Shown piece after piece: positions 55,501-64,000 of a stretch of 64,000 nt of DNA. Position 1 is the stretch's first letter. Every line of letters begins with the position of its first letter. The notes beneath the pieces were generated by a model that was not told the DNA's origin, made no database searches, and worked only from the letters and a program-made list of their open reading frames with translations. The translations under genes were made by a program, and so were the position numbers. The DNA comes from Xylophilus sp. GOD-11R (GTDB lineage Bacteria; Pseudomonadota; Gammaproteobacteria; Burkholderiales; Burkholderiaceae_C): assembly GCF_033546935.1 (NCBI RefSeq), contig NZ_CP137854.1:2232001-2296000 (forward strand), in the 5' to 3' direction.

Positions 55501-56976
55501 ATGGGCTGGTTGAGTCTCGCCATCTGGACGCCGATTGTTTTCGGCGCCATCTCTCTGTTGCTGGGCCGTGAAGGCCAGCAGAATCTCGTTCGGTGGTTCG
55601 CGCTGCTGGGTTCGCTCGTCGGCCTCGCCGTGACCTTGCCGGTCGTCTTCGGCTTCAAGGTCGGCACCGCGGCCATGCAGTTCGTCGAACGCCACTCCTG
55701 GGTGGAACGCTTCAACATCCACTACCACCTCGGGGTGGACGGGTTGTCGATGTGGTTCGTGCCGCTGACGGCCTTCATCACCGTCATCGTGGTGATCGCC
55801 GCGTGGGAGGTCATCACCGACCGGGTGCACCAGTACATGGGTGCGTTCCTGATCCTGTCGGGGCTGATGATCGGCGTGTTCGCCTCGCTCGACGGCATTC
55901 TGTTCTACACCTTCTTCGAAGCGACCCTGATCCCGATGTACTTGATCATCGGTATCTGGGGCGGCCCGAACAAGATCTACGCGGCGTTCAAGTTCTTCCT
56001 GTACACGCTGCTCGGCTCGCTGCTCACGCTGGTCGCGCTGATCTTTCTGTACAACGCCTCGGGCGGCAGTTTCGACATCGCGACCTGGCATCGCCTGCCG
56101 CTGTCGATGACGGCCCAGACGCTGATCTTCTTCGCCTTCCTCGCGGCCTTCGCGGTGAAGGTTCCGATGTGGCCGGTGCACACCTGGCTGCCGGATGTGC
56201 ACGTCGAGGCTCCGACCGGTGGCTCGGCCGTGCTGGCCGCCATCATGCTGAAGCTCGGCGCCTACGGTTTCCTGCGCTTCTCACTGCCGATCGCACCCGA
56301 CGCCGCCCACCACTGGGCCTGGCTGATGATCACCTTCTCGATCGTCGCCGTGATCTACGTCGGCCTGGTCGCGATGGTGCAGAAGGACATGAAGAAACTG
56401 GTGGCCTATTCGTCGGTCGCGCACATGGGCTTCGTCACCCTGGGCTTCTTCATCTTCAACGACCTCGGCATGGCCGGCGGCATCGTGCAGATGATCGCGC
56501 ACGGCTTCGTGTCGGCGGCGATGTTCCTGGCGATCGGCGTGCTGTACGACCGCGTGCATTCGCGTGACATCGCGGCCTACGGCGGCGTGGTCAACAAGAT
56601 GCCCCGCTTCGCTGCCTTCGCGCTGCTTTTCGTCATGGCCAACTGCGGCCTGCCGGGTACCGCCGGTTTCGTCGGCGAATGGATGGTGATCCTGGCGGCA
56701 GTCAAGTTCAACTTCTGGATCGGCCTGCTGTCGGCCACCGCCCTGATCCTGGGCGCCGCCTACTCGCTGTGGATGTACAAGCGGGTCTACCTCGGCCCGG
56801 TCGGCAATCACCATGTCGAGGAACTCACCGACATCGGCGGCCGCGAATTCTTCATCATGGCGCTGCTGGCCATTGCCACGCTCTACATGGGTCTGTACCC
56901 CAAGCCCTTCACCGACGTGATGGATGCTTCGGTGGCGAACCTGCTGCAACACGCCGCTCAGTCCAAGCTGCGCTGA
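55501..56976 (+). CDS. nuoM: NADH-quinone oxidoreductase subunit M
   Basis: 491 aa, antiporter-like subunit with about 14 spans. Motifs: HLGVDGLSMWFVPLTAF, FYTFFEATLIPMYLIIGIWG (with the key Glu), FAVKVPMWPVHTWLPDVHVE and HMGFVTLGFF. AGAAGGAAAACG precedes the ATG. Confidence 0.96.
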   Translation: MGWLSLAIWTPIVFGAISLLLGREGQQNLVRWFALLGSLVGLAVTLPVVFGFKVGTAAMQFVERHSWVERFNIHYHLGVDGLSMWFVPLTAFITVIVVIAAWEVITDRVHQYMGAFLILSGLMIGVFASLDGILFYTFFEATLIPMYLIIGIWGGPNKIYAAFKFFLYTLLGSLLTLVALIFLYNASGGSFDIATWHRLPLSMTAQTLIFFAFLAAFAVKVPMWPVHTWLPDVHVEAPTGGSAVLAAIMLKLGAYGFLRFSLPIAPDAAHHWAWLMITFSIVAVIYVGLVAMVQKDMKKLVAYSSVAHMGFVTLGFFIFNDLGMAGGIVQMIAHGFVSAAMFLAIGVLYDRVHSRDIAAYGGVVNKMPRFAAFALLFVMANCGLPGTAGFVGEWMVILAAVKFNFWIGLLSATALILGAAYSLWMYKRVYLGPVGNHHVEELTDIGGREFFIMALLAIATLYMGLYPKPFTDVMDASVANLLQHAAQSKLR

Positions 56977-56999
56977 CCGAACGAAAAGAAGACTGACGT

Positions 57000-58484
57000 A
57001 TGGAATCCTTCGGCTGGGCTACCCTGTACCCGGAAATTCTGCTGCTCGTGGCGGCCTGCGTGATCGCGCTGGTCGACCTGCGGGTGACGGACACGCGCCG
57101 CACGCTGACTTATGTGCTGACGCTGCTCTCCATCGCTGCCGCCTCGCTCATCGCGGGTGTGCAGGCGGCGAGCGGCACTTCGAGCTACGGCTTCTCCAAC
57201 ATGGTGGTCAACGACCCCATGGGCAACTGGCTCAAGTGCTTCGCCGGTATCGCCATGATGATGACGCTGGTCTACGGCCGGCCCTATGCGGCCGACCGTG
57301 ACATGACGCGCGGAGGCGAGCTGTTCACCCTTGGCATGTTCAGCCTGCTGGGCATGTTCGTGATGATCGGTGGCAACAACTTCCTGGTGATCTACCTGGG
57401 GCTGGAATTGCTCACGCTTTCGAGCTATGCGCTCGTCGCGCTGCGCCGTGACAACGGCATCGCGACCGAAGCCGCCATGAAGTACTTCGTGCTCGGCGCC
57501 ATGGCCAGCGGCTTCCTGCTCTATGGCCTGTCGATGCTCTACGGTGCGACCGGTTCGCTGGACATCGGCCAGGTGATCAAGGCGGTTTCGACCGGCCAGA
57601 TCCGCCACCAGGTGCTGGTCTTCGGCCTGGTGTTCATCGTCGCCGGCCTGGCGTTCAAGTTTGGCGTGGCACCGTTCCATATGTGGATTCCGGACGTGTA
57701 CCAAGGCGCGCCTACCGCGGTCACGCTGATCATCGGTGGCGCCAGCAAGCTGGCGGCCTTCGCGATGCTCATGCGCCTGCTGGTGGAAGGCCTGCTGCCG
57801 CTGGCCTTCGACTGGCAGCAGATGCTGGCGGTGATGGCAGTGTTGTCGCTGGTGGTGGGCAACTTCGCGGCCATCGCGCAAACCAACTTCAAGCGTCTGC
57901 TGGCGTACTCCACCATTTCGCAGATGGGCTTCGTGCTGCTGGGCCTGATGTCCGGCGTGATCAACGGCAACGCCTCGTCGGCCTACAACGCCTACAGCTC
58001 GGCCATGTTCTACATGGTCACCTACGTCATGACCACGCTGGCTTCCTTCGGCGTGATCCTGATGCTGGCCAAGGAAGGCTTCGAGAGCGAAGAGATCTCC
58101 GATCTGGCCGGACTGGGCCGTCGCAGCCCGCTCGCCGCCGCCGTGCTGTCGGTCTGCATGTTCTCGCTGGCCGGCCTTCCGCCGCTGGTGGGCTTCTACG
58201 CCAAGCTGTCCGTTTTGCAGGCGCTCATCACGACCGGCCAGCCGCTCTACACCGGCCTCGCGATCTTCGCCGTGGTGCTTTCGCTGATCGGCGCGTTCTA
58301 CTACATCCGGGTCGTCAAGGTCATGTATTTCGACGCGCCCATTCAGCAACCGGTGGGCCAAGCGCCGGCCGATGTTCGCTGGGTGCTGACGATCAACGGC
58401 GCCCTGGTGCTGGTGTTGGGCCTGCTGCCGAGCGCGCTGATGAAGCTGTGTGCGGACGCCATCGTGCGGACCCTCGGTTCCTGA
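57000..58484 (+). CDS. nuoN: NADH-quinone oxidoreductase subunit N
   Basis: 494 aa, last antiporter-like subunit. Motifs: LVIYLGLELLTLSSYALVAL, EAAMKYFVLGAMASGFLLYG, LAFKFGVAPFHMWIPDVYQG and FSLAGLPPLVGFYAKLSVLQ. Closes the complex I operon, with small genes following closely. Confidence 0.96.
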   Translation: MESFGWATLYPEILLLVAACVIALVDLRVTDTRRTLTYVLTLLSIAAASLIAGVQAASGTSSYGFSNMVVNDPMGNWLKCFAGIAMMMTLVYGRPYAADRDMTRGGELFTLGMFSLLGMFVMIGGNNFLVIYLGLELLTLSSYALVALRRDNGIATEAAMKYFVLGAMASGFLLYGLSMLYGATGSLDIGQVIKAVSTGQIRHQVLVFGLVFIVAGLAFKFGVAPFHMWIPDVYQGAPTAVTLIIGGASKLAAFAMLMRLLVEGLLPLAFDWQQMLAVMAVLSLVVGNFAAIAQTNFKRLLAYSTISQMGFVLLGLMSGVINGNASSAYNAYSSAMFYMVTYVMTTLASFGVILMLAKEGFESEEISDLAGLGRRSPLAAAVLSVCMFSLAGLPPLVGFYAKLSVLQALITTGQPLYTGLAIFAVVLSLIGAFYYIRVVKVMYFDAPIQQPVGQAPADVRWVLTINGALVLVLGLLPSALMKLCADAIVRTLGS

Positions 58485-58511
58485 TCGGCCGCGACAAGGC
58501 TCGGGACGCCA

Positions 58512-58814
58512 GTGGCTCAACATTTTTCGGTCTGGCTGGTTCTGCTGACGGCCTTGCTGGCCGCCAACATGCCTTTCGTCACCGAGCGGGTGCTGGGGTT
58601 GGTGGCGCTAAAGCGTCGCAAGCCGGTCTATGCGCGTCTGCTGGAACTGTTGCTCCTGTATTGCGTGGCGGGTGGTGTGGGGCTGTTCCTGGAAGACCGG
58701 GCCGGCCAGATCGCTCCGCAAGGATGGGAGTTCTACGCGGTGACCGGTGCCTTGTTCCTGACCCTCGCGTTTCCGGGCTTCGTCTGGCGGTATCTGCTGC
58801 GTCGCAAGGACTGA
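58512..58814 (+). CDS. DUF2818 family membrane protein
   Basis: 100 aa with three hydrophobic segments, starting at a GTG (MAQHFSVWLVLLTALLAANM) 27 bp after nuoN. Contains NMPFVTERVLG, ELLLLYCVAGGVGLFLEDRA and FPGFVWRYLLRRKD. This family is found almost only after nuoN in beta-proteobacteria, so a complex I-related role is suspected but unproven. Confidence 0.9.
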   Translation: MAQHFSVWLVLLTALLAANMPFVTERVLGLVALKRRKPVYARLLELLLLYCVAGGVGLFLEDRAGQIAPQGWEFYAVTGALFLTLAFPGFVWRYLLRRKD

Positions 58815-58818
58815 AATC

Positions 58819-59478
58819 ATGGCCGCTTCCCCGGATTCCGAGAACACGAGCGACGCCCACCTGCTGGAACGCCGCGTTTCGCGTGAAAACCTGTTCCGCG
58901 GCAAATTCCTCGAAGCGTGGCGCGATACGGTCGCCATGCCCGACGGTCGCACCGCGACGCGTGAATATGTCATTCATCCCGGTGCGGTCGTCATCGTTCC
59001 GATCATCGACACGCCGGATGGCTTGAAGCTGGTGCTCGAGCGCCAGTACCGCTATCCGATCGAGCAGGTCATGATCGAGTTTCCGGCCGGCAAGCTCGAC
59101 GCGGGTGAGCGCATTTTCGACTGCGCCCGCAGGGAACTGCTCGAAGAAACGGGCTACCAGGCGACGGAGTGGGCGAGGGCCGGCACCATGCATCCGGTCA
59201 TTTCGTATTCCACTGAATTCATCGACATCTGGTTCGCACGCGGCCTCTCGCTCGGCGAGCGGTCGCTGGACGAGGGCGAGTTCCTCGACGTGTTCCTTGC
59301 ATCGCCCGACGAGCTCGCGCAGTGGTGCCATGACGGTTCGATCACCGACGCCAAGACCATGACCTGCATGCTCTGGCTGCAGAACGTGCTGGCGGGGGTC
59401 TGGTCACTCGATTGGCGCTCCGCAGAAACCTGCGATGCGCAGGAAGTGCTGCAGCCGCGGAAAACGTTCGGCACGTGA
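58819..59478 (+). CDS. NUDIX hydrolase, ADP-ribose pyrophosphatase type
   Basis: 219 aa with an intact Nudix box at residues 91-113 (GKLDAGERIFDCARRELLEE followed by TGY), preceded by a beta-sheet domain (VVIVPIIDTPDGLKLVLERQ). The closest known group is the NudF/ADP-ribose diphosphatase family. It lies 4 bp after the DUF2818 gene, and its stop overlaps the next start. Confidence 0.9.
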   Translation: MAASPDSENTSDAHLLERRVSRENLFRGKFLEAWRDTVAMPDGRTATREYVIHPGAVVIVPIIDTPDGLKLVLERQYRYPIEQVMIEFPAGKLDAGERIFDCARRELLEETGYQATEWARAGTMHPVISYSTEFIDIWFARGLSLGERSLDEGEFLDVFLASPDELAQWCHDGSITDAKTMTCMLWLQNVLAGVWSLDWRSAETCDAQEVLQPRKTFGT

Positions 59479-59969
59479 AGGTTCTCGATCTGCGATGCGG
59501 TGCGCATCACGCCTTCGAAGGCTGGTTCGGTTCCGAAGATGACTTTCGCGACCAACTCGGTCGTGGTCTCGTGACGTGCCCGGTTTGCAGCGACAGCGCC
59601 GTCGTGCGCATGCCGTCTGCGCCGCGTCTCAATCTCTCCGGTTCCCGGTCGGGCAACGAAATGATCGCCAGCCGTCCGACGGAAACAGAATCCGATGCGC
59701 GACCGAAGGCGGCCGCGTCGGCGGCCGAGCTCGGGGCCGGCATGCACGCGGCCCGGCAGGCCGAACTGTGGAAGATGGCGCGCGAGGCGGTCCGCAACAC
59801 CGAGGATGTCGGAGCGCGATTCGCAGAAGAAGCCCGGCGGATCCACCACGGCGAAACGCAGGCACGCGGCATTCGGGGACACGCTACCGGGGAGCAGGTG
59901 CGCGAACTGCTCGAGGAGGGCGTCGGCATCGTTGCCTTGCCCGACGCGCTGAAGGAAACCCTGCAGTAG
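59475..59969 (+). CDS. DUF1178 family protein
   Basis: 164 aa starting at GTG (GTGA overlap with the Nudix stop). The N-terminus KVLDLRCGAHHAFEGWFGSE and the pair CPVCSDS suggest a small zinc ribbon with C8 and the CxxC; the C-terminal part has HHGETQARGIRGHATGEQVR and LLEEGVGIVALP. Function unknown; genes of this family commonly follow the nuo operon and Nudix gene in Burkholderiales. Confidence 0.9.
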   Translation: MKVLDLRCGAHHAFEGWFGSEDDFRDQLGRGLVTCPVCSDSAVVRMPSAPRLNLSGSRSGNEMIASRPTETESDARPKAAASAAELGAGMHAARQAELWKMAREAVRNTEDVGARFAEEARRIHHGETQARGIRGHATGEQVRELLEEGVGIVALPDALKETLQ

Positions 59970-59987
59970 TCGCTGCAGGACCATTTC

Positions 59988-60161
59988 ATGGACCAATTGA
60001 TTCCTGTCGTCGTCGGTGTCGTCTCCCTGGTGGTGACGGCGGTGGCCGCCCGGCTGCTGCGCCGCTGGATGCTGCGCCGCGCCGCCCGGAAGCGAGAGGC
60101 AGCCATGCCGGCAGCAAGCCGGCAGGTCCGCCGGGCGCAGGAACGCCGCCGCCGGGGTTGA
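59988..60161 (+). CDS. small single-span membrane protein (57 aa)
   Basis: Starts MDQLIPVVVGVVSLVVTAVA, one membrane span at residues 4-20, then a strongly basic cytoplasmic tail (RRWMLRRAARKREAAM ... QERRRRG). It follows the DUF1178 gene by 18 bp. A GCAGGACC site precedes the ATG weakly. No family recognised; it may be a short real gene given the hydrophobic-then-basic layout. Confidence 0.5.
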   Translation: MDQLIPVVVGVVSLVVTAVAARLLRRWMLRRAARKREAAMPAASRQVRRAQERRRRG

Positions 60162-60321
60162 ACCGGGACGCACGCCATGAGCGTGGAGGTGCTTTCAAAA
60201 GCGCTTCCGCTTGTCCTACATCATCATCAGCAGGCTCCGACCCCGCCTGCTCGGGACGGTTTCTACATTGAATTCAACAGCAGCCGGTCGGCCGCTGCGG
60301 AACTCTCAAGAAGGAAACGCC

Positions 60322-60519
60322 ATGAACAAGCATCAAGTCGAAGGTCGTGTGGAACAAGCCAAGGGCGCCGTCAAGGAAGTTGCCGGCAAGGCCGTGGGCA
60401 ATGACCGCCTGCAAGGCGAAGGCATGGCCGACAAGGCAGCCGGCAAAACCCAGGCCACCTACGGCGATGCCAAGGAAAACCTGAAGGACAACGTCAAGAA
60501 GTCCGTCGACAAGCTCTGA
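60322..60519 (+). CDS. CsbD-family stress protein
   Basis: 65 aa: MNKHQVEGRVEQAKGAVKEV and AGKAVGNDRLQGEGMADKAA are the CsbD hallmark repeats, ending NVKKSVDKL. AAGAAGGAAA gives a good ribosome site. CsbD-like proteins are abundant, hydrophilic and often induced by general stress; molecular role unknown. Confidence 0.93.
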   Translation: MNKHQVEGRVEQAKGAVKEVAGKAVGNDRLQGEGMADKAAGKTQATYGDAKENLKDNVKKSVDKL

Positions 60520-60575
60520 GCAGATACCCCGCCATGTGCATCGGTAGCGAGGCCGTTTCGGCCCAACGCCCGACG

Positions 60576-60623
60576 AACCCCGATAGCCGCACGACCGCTG
60601 GTCGTGCCCCGCTTCGGGGTTTT
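60576..60623 (+). terminator. terminator after the CsbD gene
   Basis: Outer stem AACCCCG / CGGGGTT and inner stem GCACGAC / GTCGTGC (60589-60607), followed by TTTTGTC. Likely intrinsic terminator. Confidence 0.75.
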
Positions 60624-60743
60624 GTCATCGTTACGCGCAACAAGACCGAAGGCAGCGTACAGCGCAGGTCGGATCACCCGACGGCGCGCCGGGAAGCGCG
60701 TGCGTCCTGAGGCGCCAGCGGTGGAGGAGGTGAAAGAATAAAT

Positions 60744-61238
60744 ATGCGGAATATCGCAACATGCAAAGCGCAGCGCCATCGATGGGCGCTGCTGCCGCTT
60801 TTGGCGTCGTTGGGATTGGCACTGAGTGCCTGCAGCCCCAACGACAACGCGAGCACGCCCGGCCAGAAAATCGACGCTGCCATCGCCAAATCCAAGGACG
60901 TCGCTGCCGACGTGAAGGTGGAGGCGCAGACAGCACTTTCCAACGCGCAGGCACGGATCAAGCAGGATGGTCCGAAGGTGGAAGAACGGGCCAAGGACGT
61001 GGCCTCCACTACCGAGAGGGTCATCGATGATGTCGCGATAACGGCGCAGATTTCAGCGAGTCTGGCCAAGGACTCCGAACTCAGTGCGCTCAAGATCGAC
61101 GTGGACACCAAGGATGGCGCGGTGATTTTGCGCGGGCCGGCGCCTACTACTGCAGCGCGGGACCGTGCGGCCGACCTGGCCCGTGCCGTGACCGGCGTTC
61201 GAACGGTAGACAACCAACTGGTCGTCAAGGCGGGTTGA
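60744..61238 (+). CDS. BON-domain lipoprotein
   Basis: 164 aa. A lipoprotein signal peptide ends in the lipobox LSAC (LLPLLASLGLALSAC). A coiled helical linker (about 45-95) leads into a BON domain (DDVAITAQISASLAKDSELS, IDVDTKDGAVILRGPAPT, VRTVDNQLVV), the fold of OsmY-like envelope-stress proteins. Proteins of this kind sit in the outer membrane or periplasm. Confidence 0.88.
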   Translation: MRNIATCKAQRHRWALLPLLASLGLALSACSPNDNASTPGQKIDAAIAKSKDVAADVKVEAQTALSNAQARIKQDGPKVEERAKDVASTTERVIDDVAITAQISASLAKDSELSALKIDVDTKDGAVILRGPAPTTAARDRAADLARAVTGVRTVDNQLVVKAG

Positions 61239-61309
61239 TTCGAGCAGCCGAGGGGCGGTAATGCCGCGATGCCGAGCAGGCCATCTTCAGCCCCCGTTAG
61301 GATGAGACG

Positions 61310-62521
61310 ATGACGCAAGACATCGCCACCGCTCTCATTCACCATCCTTACCGACCACCGTCCGAATTCGAAGCGCTGCAGCCCGGCGTGTTCAAGGCGT
61401 CCACGGTATTTTTTCCGAACGTCGCGGCGCTCGAGGCGCGCGAATGGCGCGATAAGTCGGGCTACACCTACGGCCTGCACGGTACCCCCACCACCTTCAT
61501 TCTCGAAGAGCGCATCGCCAGTCTGGAAGGCGGCCTGCAGTGCCTGCTGGTGCCCAGCGGTCTGGCGGCCATCGCGTGCGTGTCGCTGTCCTTGCTCAAG
61601 ACCGGCGACGAAGTGCTGATACCGGACAACGTGTACGGCCCCAGCAAGACGCTAGCTGCCGGTGAACTGGCGGCGCTCGGCGTTTCGTTCCGTGTCTATG
61701 ACGCCATGAACCCGGCGTCACTGGAAGCGGCGCTGTCGCCCCGGACGCGGCTGGTGTGGCTCGAAGCGGCTGGCTCGGTCACCATGGAGTTTCCCGACCT
61801 GCCTCGCCTGGCGGGCATTTGCCGCGCGCGTGGCGTGACCACGGCGCTGGACAACACCTGGGGCGCGGGCCTGGCTTTCGCGCCGTTCGATCTGGTGGGT
61901 GACGGCACGGGCGTCGATATCTCGGTGCATGCGCTCACCAAGTATCCGAGCGGTGGCGGCGACGTGCTCATGGGCAGCATCGTCACCCGCGACGAAGGCG
62001 TTCACATGCGAATCAAGATGACCCACATGCGGCTGGGCCTCGGCGTCGGCGCCAACGATGCCGAAGCGGTGCTGCGGGCCTTGCCGAGCGTCGCGCTGCG
62101 CTACCGCGCGCAAGACCAGGCGGCACGCGAACTGGCGACCTGGCTGGGATCCCGGGCCGAAATCGCGCAGGTGCTGCATCCGGCCGTGGCGGGGTCTCCG
62201 GGCCACGAGCACTGGCAGGCTCTCTGCGGCTCACGCGGTGGCCTGGCCGCCGGCATCTTCTCCATCGTGTTCGACGCCGCCTATTCACGCGAACAGGTCA
62301 ACGCCTTCTGCGATGCGCTTCGCCTGTTCCGCATCGGCTATTCGTGGGGCGGACCGATCAGCCTGGTGGTGCCGTACGACATCGACTCCATGCGCGACGC
62401 ATCCGTGGCGCCGTGGCCGCACGCAGGCCGGCTGGTGCGCCTATGCATAGGCCTGGAAGGGGTAGAGGACCTGCGACTGGACTTGCTCCGGGCGCTGGCT
62501 ACACTGGCCCCTGCGAACTGA
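61310..62521 (+). CDS. metC: cystathionine beta-lyase (PLP-dependent)
   Basis: 403 aa Cys/Met-metabolism enzyme making homocysteine from cystathionine. Sequence features: YTYGLHGTPTTFILEERIAS, LVPSGLAAIACVSLSLLKTG, DNVYGPSKTLA, TALDNTWGAGLAFAPFDLVG and PLP-binding Lys211 in HALTKYPSGGGDVLMG. The Gly-Trp-Gly pocket near FRIGYSWGGPISLV is typical of MetC. A single gene with 71 bp to the BON gene. Confidence 0.92.
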   Translation: MTQDIATALIHHPYRPPSEFEALQPGVFKASTVFFPNVAALEAREWRDKSGYTYGLHGTPTTFILEERIASLEGGLQCLLVPSGLAAIACVSLSLLKTGDEVLIPDNVYGPSKTLAAGELAALGVSFRVYDAMNPASLEAALSPRTRLVWLEAAGSVTMEFPDLPRLAGICRARGVTTALDNTWGAGLAFAPFDLVGDGTGVDISVHALTKYPSGGGDVLMGSIVTRDEGVHMRIKMTHMRLGLGVGANDAEAVLRALPSVALRYRAQDQAARELATWLGSRAEIAQVLHPAVAGSPGHEHWQALCGSRGGLAAGIFSIVFDAAYSREQVNAFCDALRLFRIGYSWGGPISLVVPYDIDSMRDASVAPWPHAGRLVRLCIGLEGVEDLRLDLLRALATLAPAN

Positions 62522-62603
62522 TTTGCAGCTTGCGTGCCATCGGGCACGCAAATCGATCACCAGCATGCTTCCCCCGGGCCGCATGCCACAACAGGAAGAC
62601 CGC

Positions 62604-62801
62604 GTGGCAACACCAAACTACGGATACGAAAAGCGCCAGAAGGAGCTTGCCAAGAAGCGCAAGAAGGAAGACAAGCTCAAGGCGAAGGCCGAACGCAAGA
62701 CGACTCCGAACGGAGGCGAAATCGACGAAGGCAGTGACGGCGGCGGCGAGTCGATCGGCACGACCGACGAGGCTGTCGGCACCGACCCCAAGACGGAGTA
62801 A
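62604..62801 (+). CDS. small charged protein (65 aa)
   Basis: Starts at GTG (MATPNYGYEKRQKELAKKRK) with an AGGAAG ribosome site; longer starts at 62523 or 62565 are possible. The first half is Lys/Arg-rich and helical, the second half acidic with GGGES and ending DPKTE. Proteins with the NYGYEKRQKELAKK start are widespread hypothetical proteins in this family. Function unknown. Confidence 0.7.
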   Translation: MATPNYGYEKRQKELAKKRKKEDKLKAKAERKTTPNGGEIDEGSDGGGESIGTTDEAVGTDPKTE

Positions 62802-62855
62802 AGCGCCCACGGCCTTGTCGCCCCGCACTTGCAAGCGGCCCACCGGCCGCCAGAT

Positions 62856-63530
62856 TCAACGCTTGAGCAGCGGGGCCAGGGCGGGCCAGACGTTCTCCAG
62901 CATGCGCGGATGCGCGCTGGCCAGCGGATGAATGCGATCCGGCTGGAAATTGGCCTCGGCATCCGGCACGTCGGCGATGCCACGCAACAGAAACGGCGTG
63001 ACCGCGCTACCCGTCTTCTTCGCCACGGTCTCGTAGACACCCGAGAACTTCTGCATGTAGTCGCCGCCGTAGTTGGGCGGCACCTGAATCCCCACCAACA
63101 ACACCTTGGCCTTGATGGCCTGCGCCGCCTTGACCATGGCGATGAGATTGTCTTCGGTGCCCGCCAGGGGCAGCCCCCGCAAGGCGTCGTTGCCGCCCAG
63201 CTCGATCACCACGACGTCGGGCCTGGACTTGGCCAGCAGCGGCGCGAGCCGGGCACGGCCACCGGCGGTGGTGTCGCCGCTGATGCTGGCATTGACCACC
63301 GTGGCCGCGATATCGCGTTCGGCCAGTCGCTTCTCCAGCAAGGACACCCAGCCCGCGCCACGCGCCAGGCCGTATTCGGCGCTGAGCGAATCGCCCACCA
63401 CCAGGATCGTCGGTGGCGATGCCGGTGCGGCGGCCATCCCGGCCATCGGCAGGCCCATGGCCAGACTCGCCAGGGCGATGGCGCCAATCGATATACAGTC
63501 TCTACGCTTCACTTTCACAAGGCCTTTCAT
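62856..63530 (-). CDS. tesA: arylesterase/lysophospholipase, TesA-type GDSL hydrolase
   Basis: Up to 224 aa, periplasmic GDSL-type esterase. Signal peptide (ISIGAIALASLAMGLPMAGM), block I GDSLSAEYGL with the catalytic Ser, block III GGNDALRGL and block V DRIHPLASAH with the Asp/His. The ATG at 63530 shares bases with the start of the divergent ATPase gene; GTG at 63518 or 63512 (VKRRDCIS) would give a shorter signal peptide and a less crowded start. Confidence 0.92.
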   Translation of the reverse strand: MKGLVKVKRRDCISIGAIALASLAMGLPMAGMAAAPASPPTILVVGDSLSAEYGLARGAGWVSLLEKRLAERDIAATVVNASISGDTTAGGRARLAPLLAKSRPDVVVIELGGNDALRGLPLAGTEDNLIAMVKAAQAIKAKVLLVGIQVPPNYGGDYMQKFSGVYETVAKKTGSAVTPFLLRGIADVPDAEANFQPDRIHPLASAHPRMLENVWPALAPLLKR

Positions 63531-64000
63531 GACAGAGCCGGTCGCGGCGCCCGCACCCATCATCGCGGTGGAACATCTCACCAAGTCGGTCGTCGACGCC
63601 ACCGGTTCGCTGGACATTCTGCGCGATGTAGATTTCCGTCTGTACCCAAGGGAAACCGTGGCCATCGTCGGCGCCTCGGGCTCGGGCAAGAGCACCTTGC
63701 TGGCCATCGTGGCCGGGCTCGATACCCCGAGCAAAGGCACCGTACGGCTGGATGGCGAGGACATCTTCGCGCTCGACGAAGACGCGCGAGCCGCCTTGCG
63801 TGCCCGCAAGGTCGGCTTCGTTTTTCAGAGTTTCCAGCTGATGGGCGGTCTGACGGCACTCGAGAACGTGATGCTGCCGCTCGAACTGGCCGGCCGCAGC
63901 GATGCCCGGCGGGCCGCGACCGAGATGCTGGGCCGGGTAGGACTTGGGCAGCGGCTGCAGCATTACCCGCGGGTGCTGTCCGGGGGCGAACAGCAGCGGG
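63529..64000 (+). CDS. ybbA: ABC transporter ATP-binding protein, YbbA/LolD family (3' end outside window)
   Basis: First 157 codons of an ATPase. Walker A GASGSGKST (AIVGASGSGKSTLLAIVAGL), Q-loop VGFVFQSFQLMGGLTALENV and the beginning of the signature LSGGEQQR are present. The divergent tesA-ybbA arrangement is conserved in many proteobacteria; a large permease (YbbP-like) gene normally follows outside the window. Confidence 0.92.
   Translation, partial: MTEPVAAPAPIIAVEHLTKSVVDATGSLDILRDVDFRLYPRETVAIVGASGSGKSTLLAIVAGLDTPSKGTVRLDGEDIFALDEDARAALRARKVGFVFQSFQLMGGLTALENVMLPLELAGRSDARRAATEMLGRVGLGQRLQHYPRVLSGGEQQR

Noticed and set aside
60159..60321. Upstream extension of the CsbD gene (start at 60211)
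   Set aside because: The added residues do not resemble CsbD and the ATG at 60322 has a strong ribosome site.

Overview
The window is GC-rich chromosomal DNA from a betaproteobacterium, most likely a member of the Comamonadaceae (order Burkholderiales). The basis is gene content and order: rpsO-pnp-quinone oxidoreductase-tpiA-secG-tRNA-Leu-nuoA to nuoN, followed by DUF2818, a NUDIX hydrolase and a DUF1178 gene. A probable Hrp-regulated type III effector points to a plant-associated branch (the Acidovorax/Paracidovorax/Xylophilus area). That placement is inference; no 16S gene and no hrp cluster lie in the window.

Layout. 1-5.4 kb: the N-terminal two thirds of mutS, a small superinfection-immunity-like protein, two doubtful small ORFs and dapD. 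5.4-18.1 kb: mostly housekeeping genes (a MscS channel, a FUSC membrane protein, suhB, trmJ, cysE, mog, darP/yjgA, pmbA, a FecR-like secreted protein with a glutamine-rich tail, yqeY, rpsU, an HI0933-type flavoprotein). 18.2-20.9 kb: an accessory island with a 623-aa protein that looks like a NEL-type (IpaH/SspH-like) E3 ubiquitin ligase effector. It is preceded by a plant-inducible-promoter (PIP) box, TTCGG-N15-TTCGT, and followed by a frameshifted, internally deleted tandem copy that keeps its own PIP box. 20.9-35.0 kb: an assimilatory nitrate cluster on the minus strand, in transcription order nasR, nrtABC, nirBD, nasA, ybiB, cobA. It is interrupted by a plus-strand vapBC pair and by a large inverted repeat between nirD and nasA.

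The nitrate cluster carries readable regulation. The nirB and nrtA leaders each have a sigma-54 type -24/-12 promoter, then two hairpins with six-base loops carrying A at position 1 and G at position 4, the second of which overlaps the 5' arm of an intrinsic terminator. This is the architecture of RNA targets bound by ANTAR antiterminators, and the NIT-ANTAR gene nasR lies next door. The inferred circuit is NtrC/sigma-54 for nitrogen limitation plus NasR for nitrate or nitrite, acting on uptake (NrtABC), nitrate reductase (NasA), nitrite reductase (NirBD) and siroheme supply (CobA).

35-64 kb: tsaD, a small Hsp20 protein, a periplasmic amino-acid-type binding protein, rpsO, pnp, a quinone oxidoreductase, tpiA, secG, tRNA-Leu(GAG), and the full 14-gene nuo operon encoding complex I (nuoC and nuoD separate). 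NuoL has an unusual histidine/aspartate-rich loop, and a 174-bp non-conserved spacer lies before nuoL. The end holds small stress or envelope genes (a CsbD-like protein, a BON-domain lipoprotein), a cystathionine beta-lyase, a TesA-type esterase and the start of a divergent ABC transporter ATPase gene. No rRNA, CRISPR array, prophage or transposase was found.
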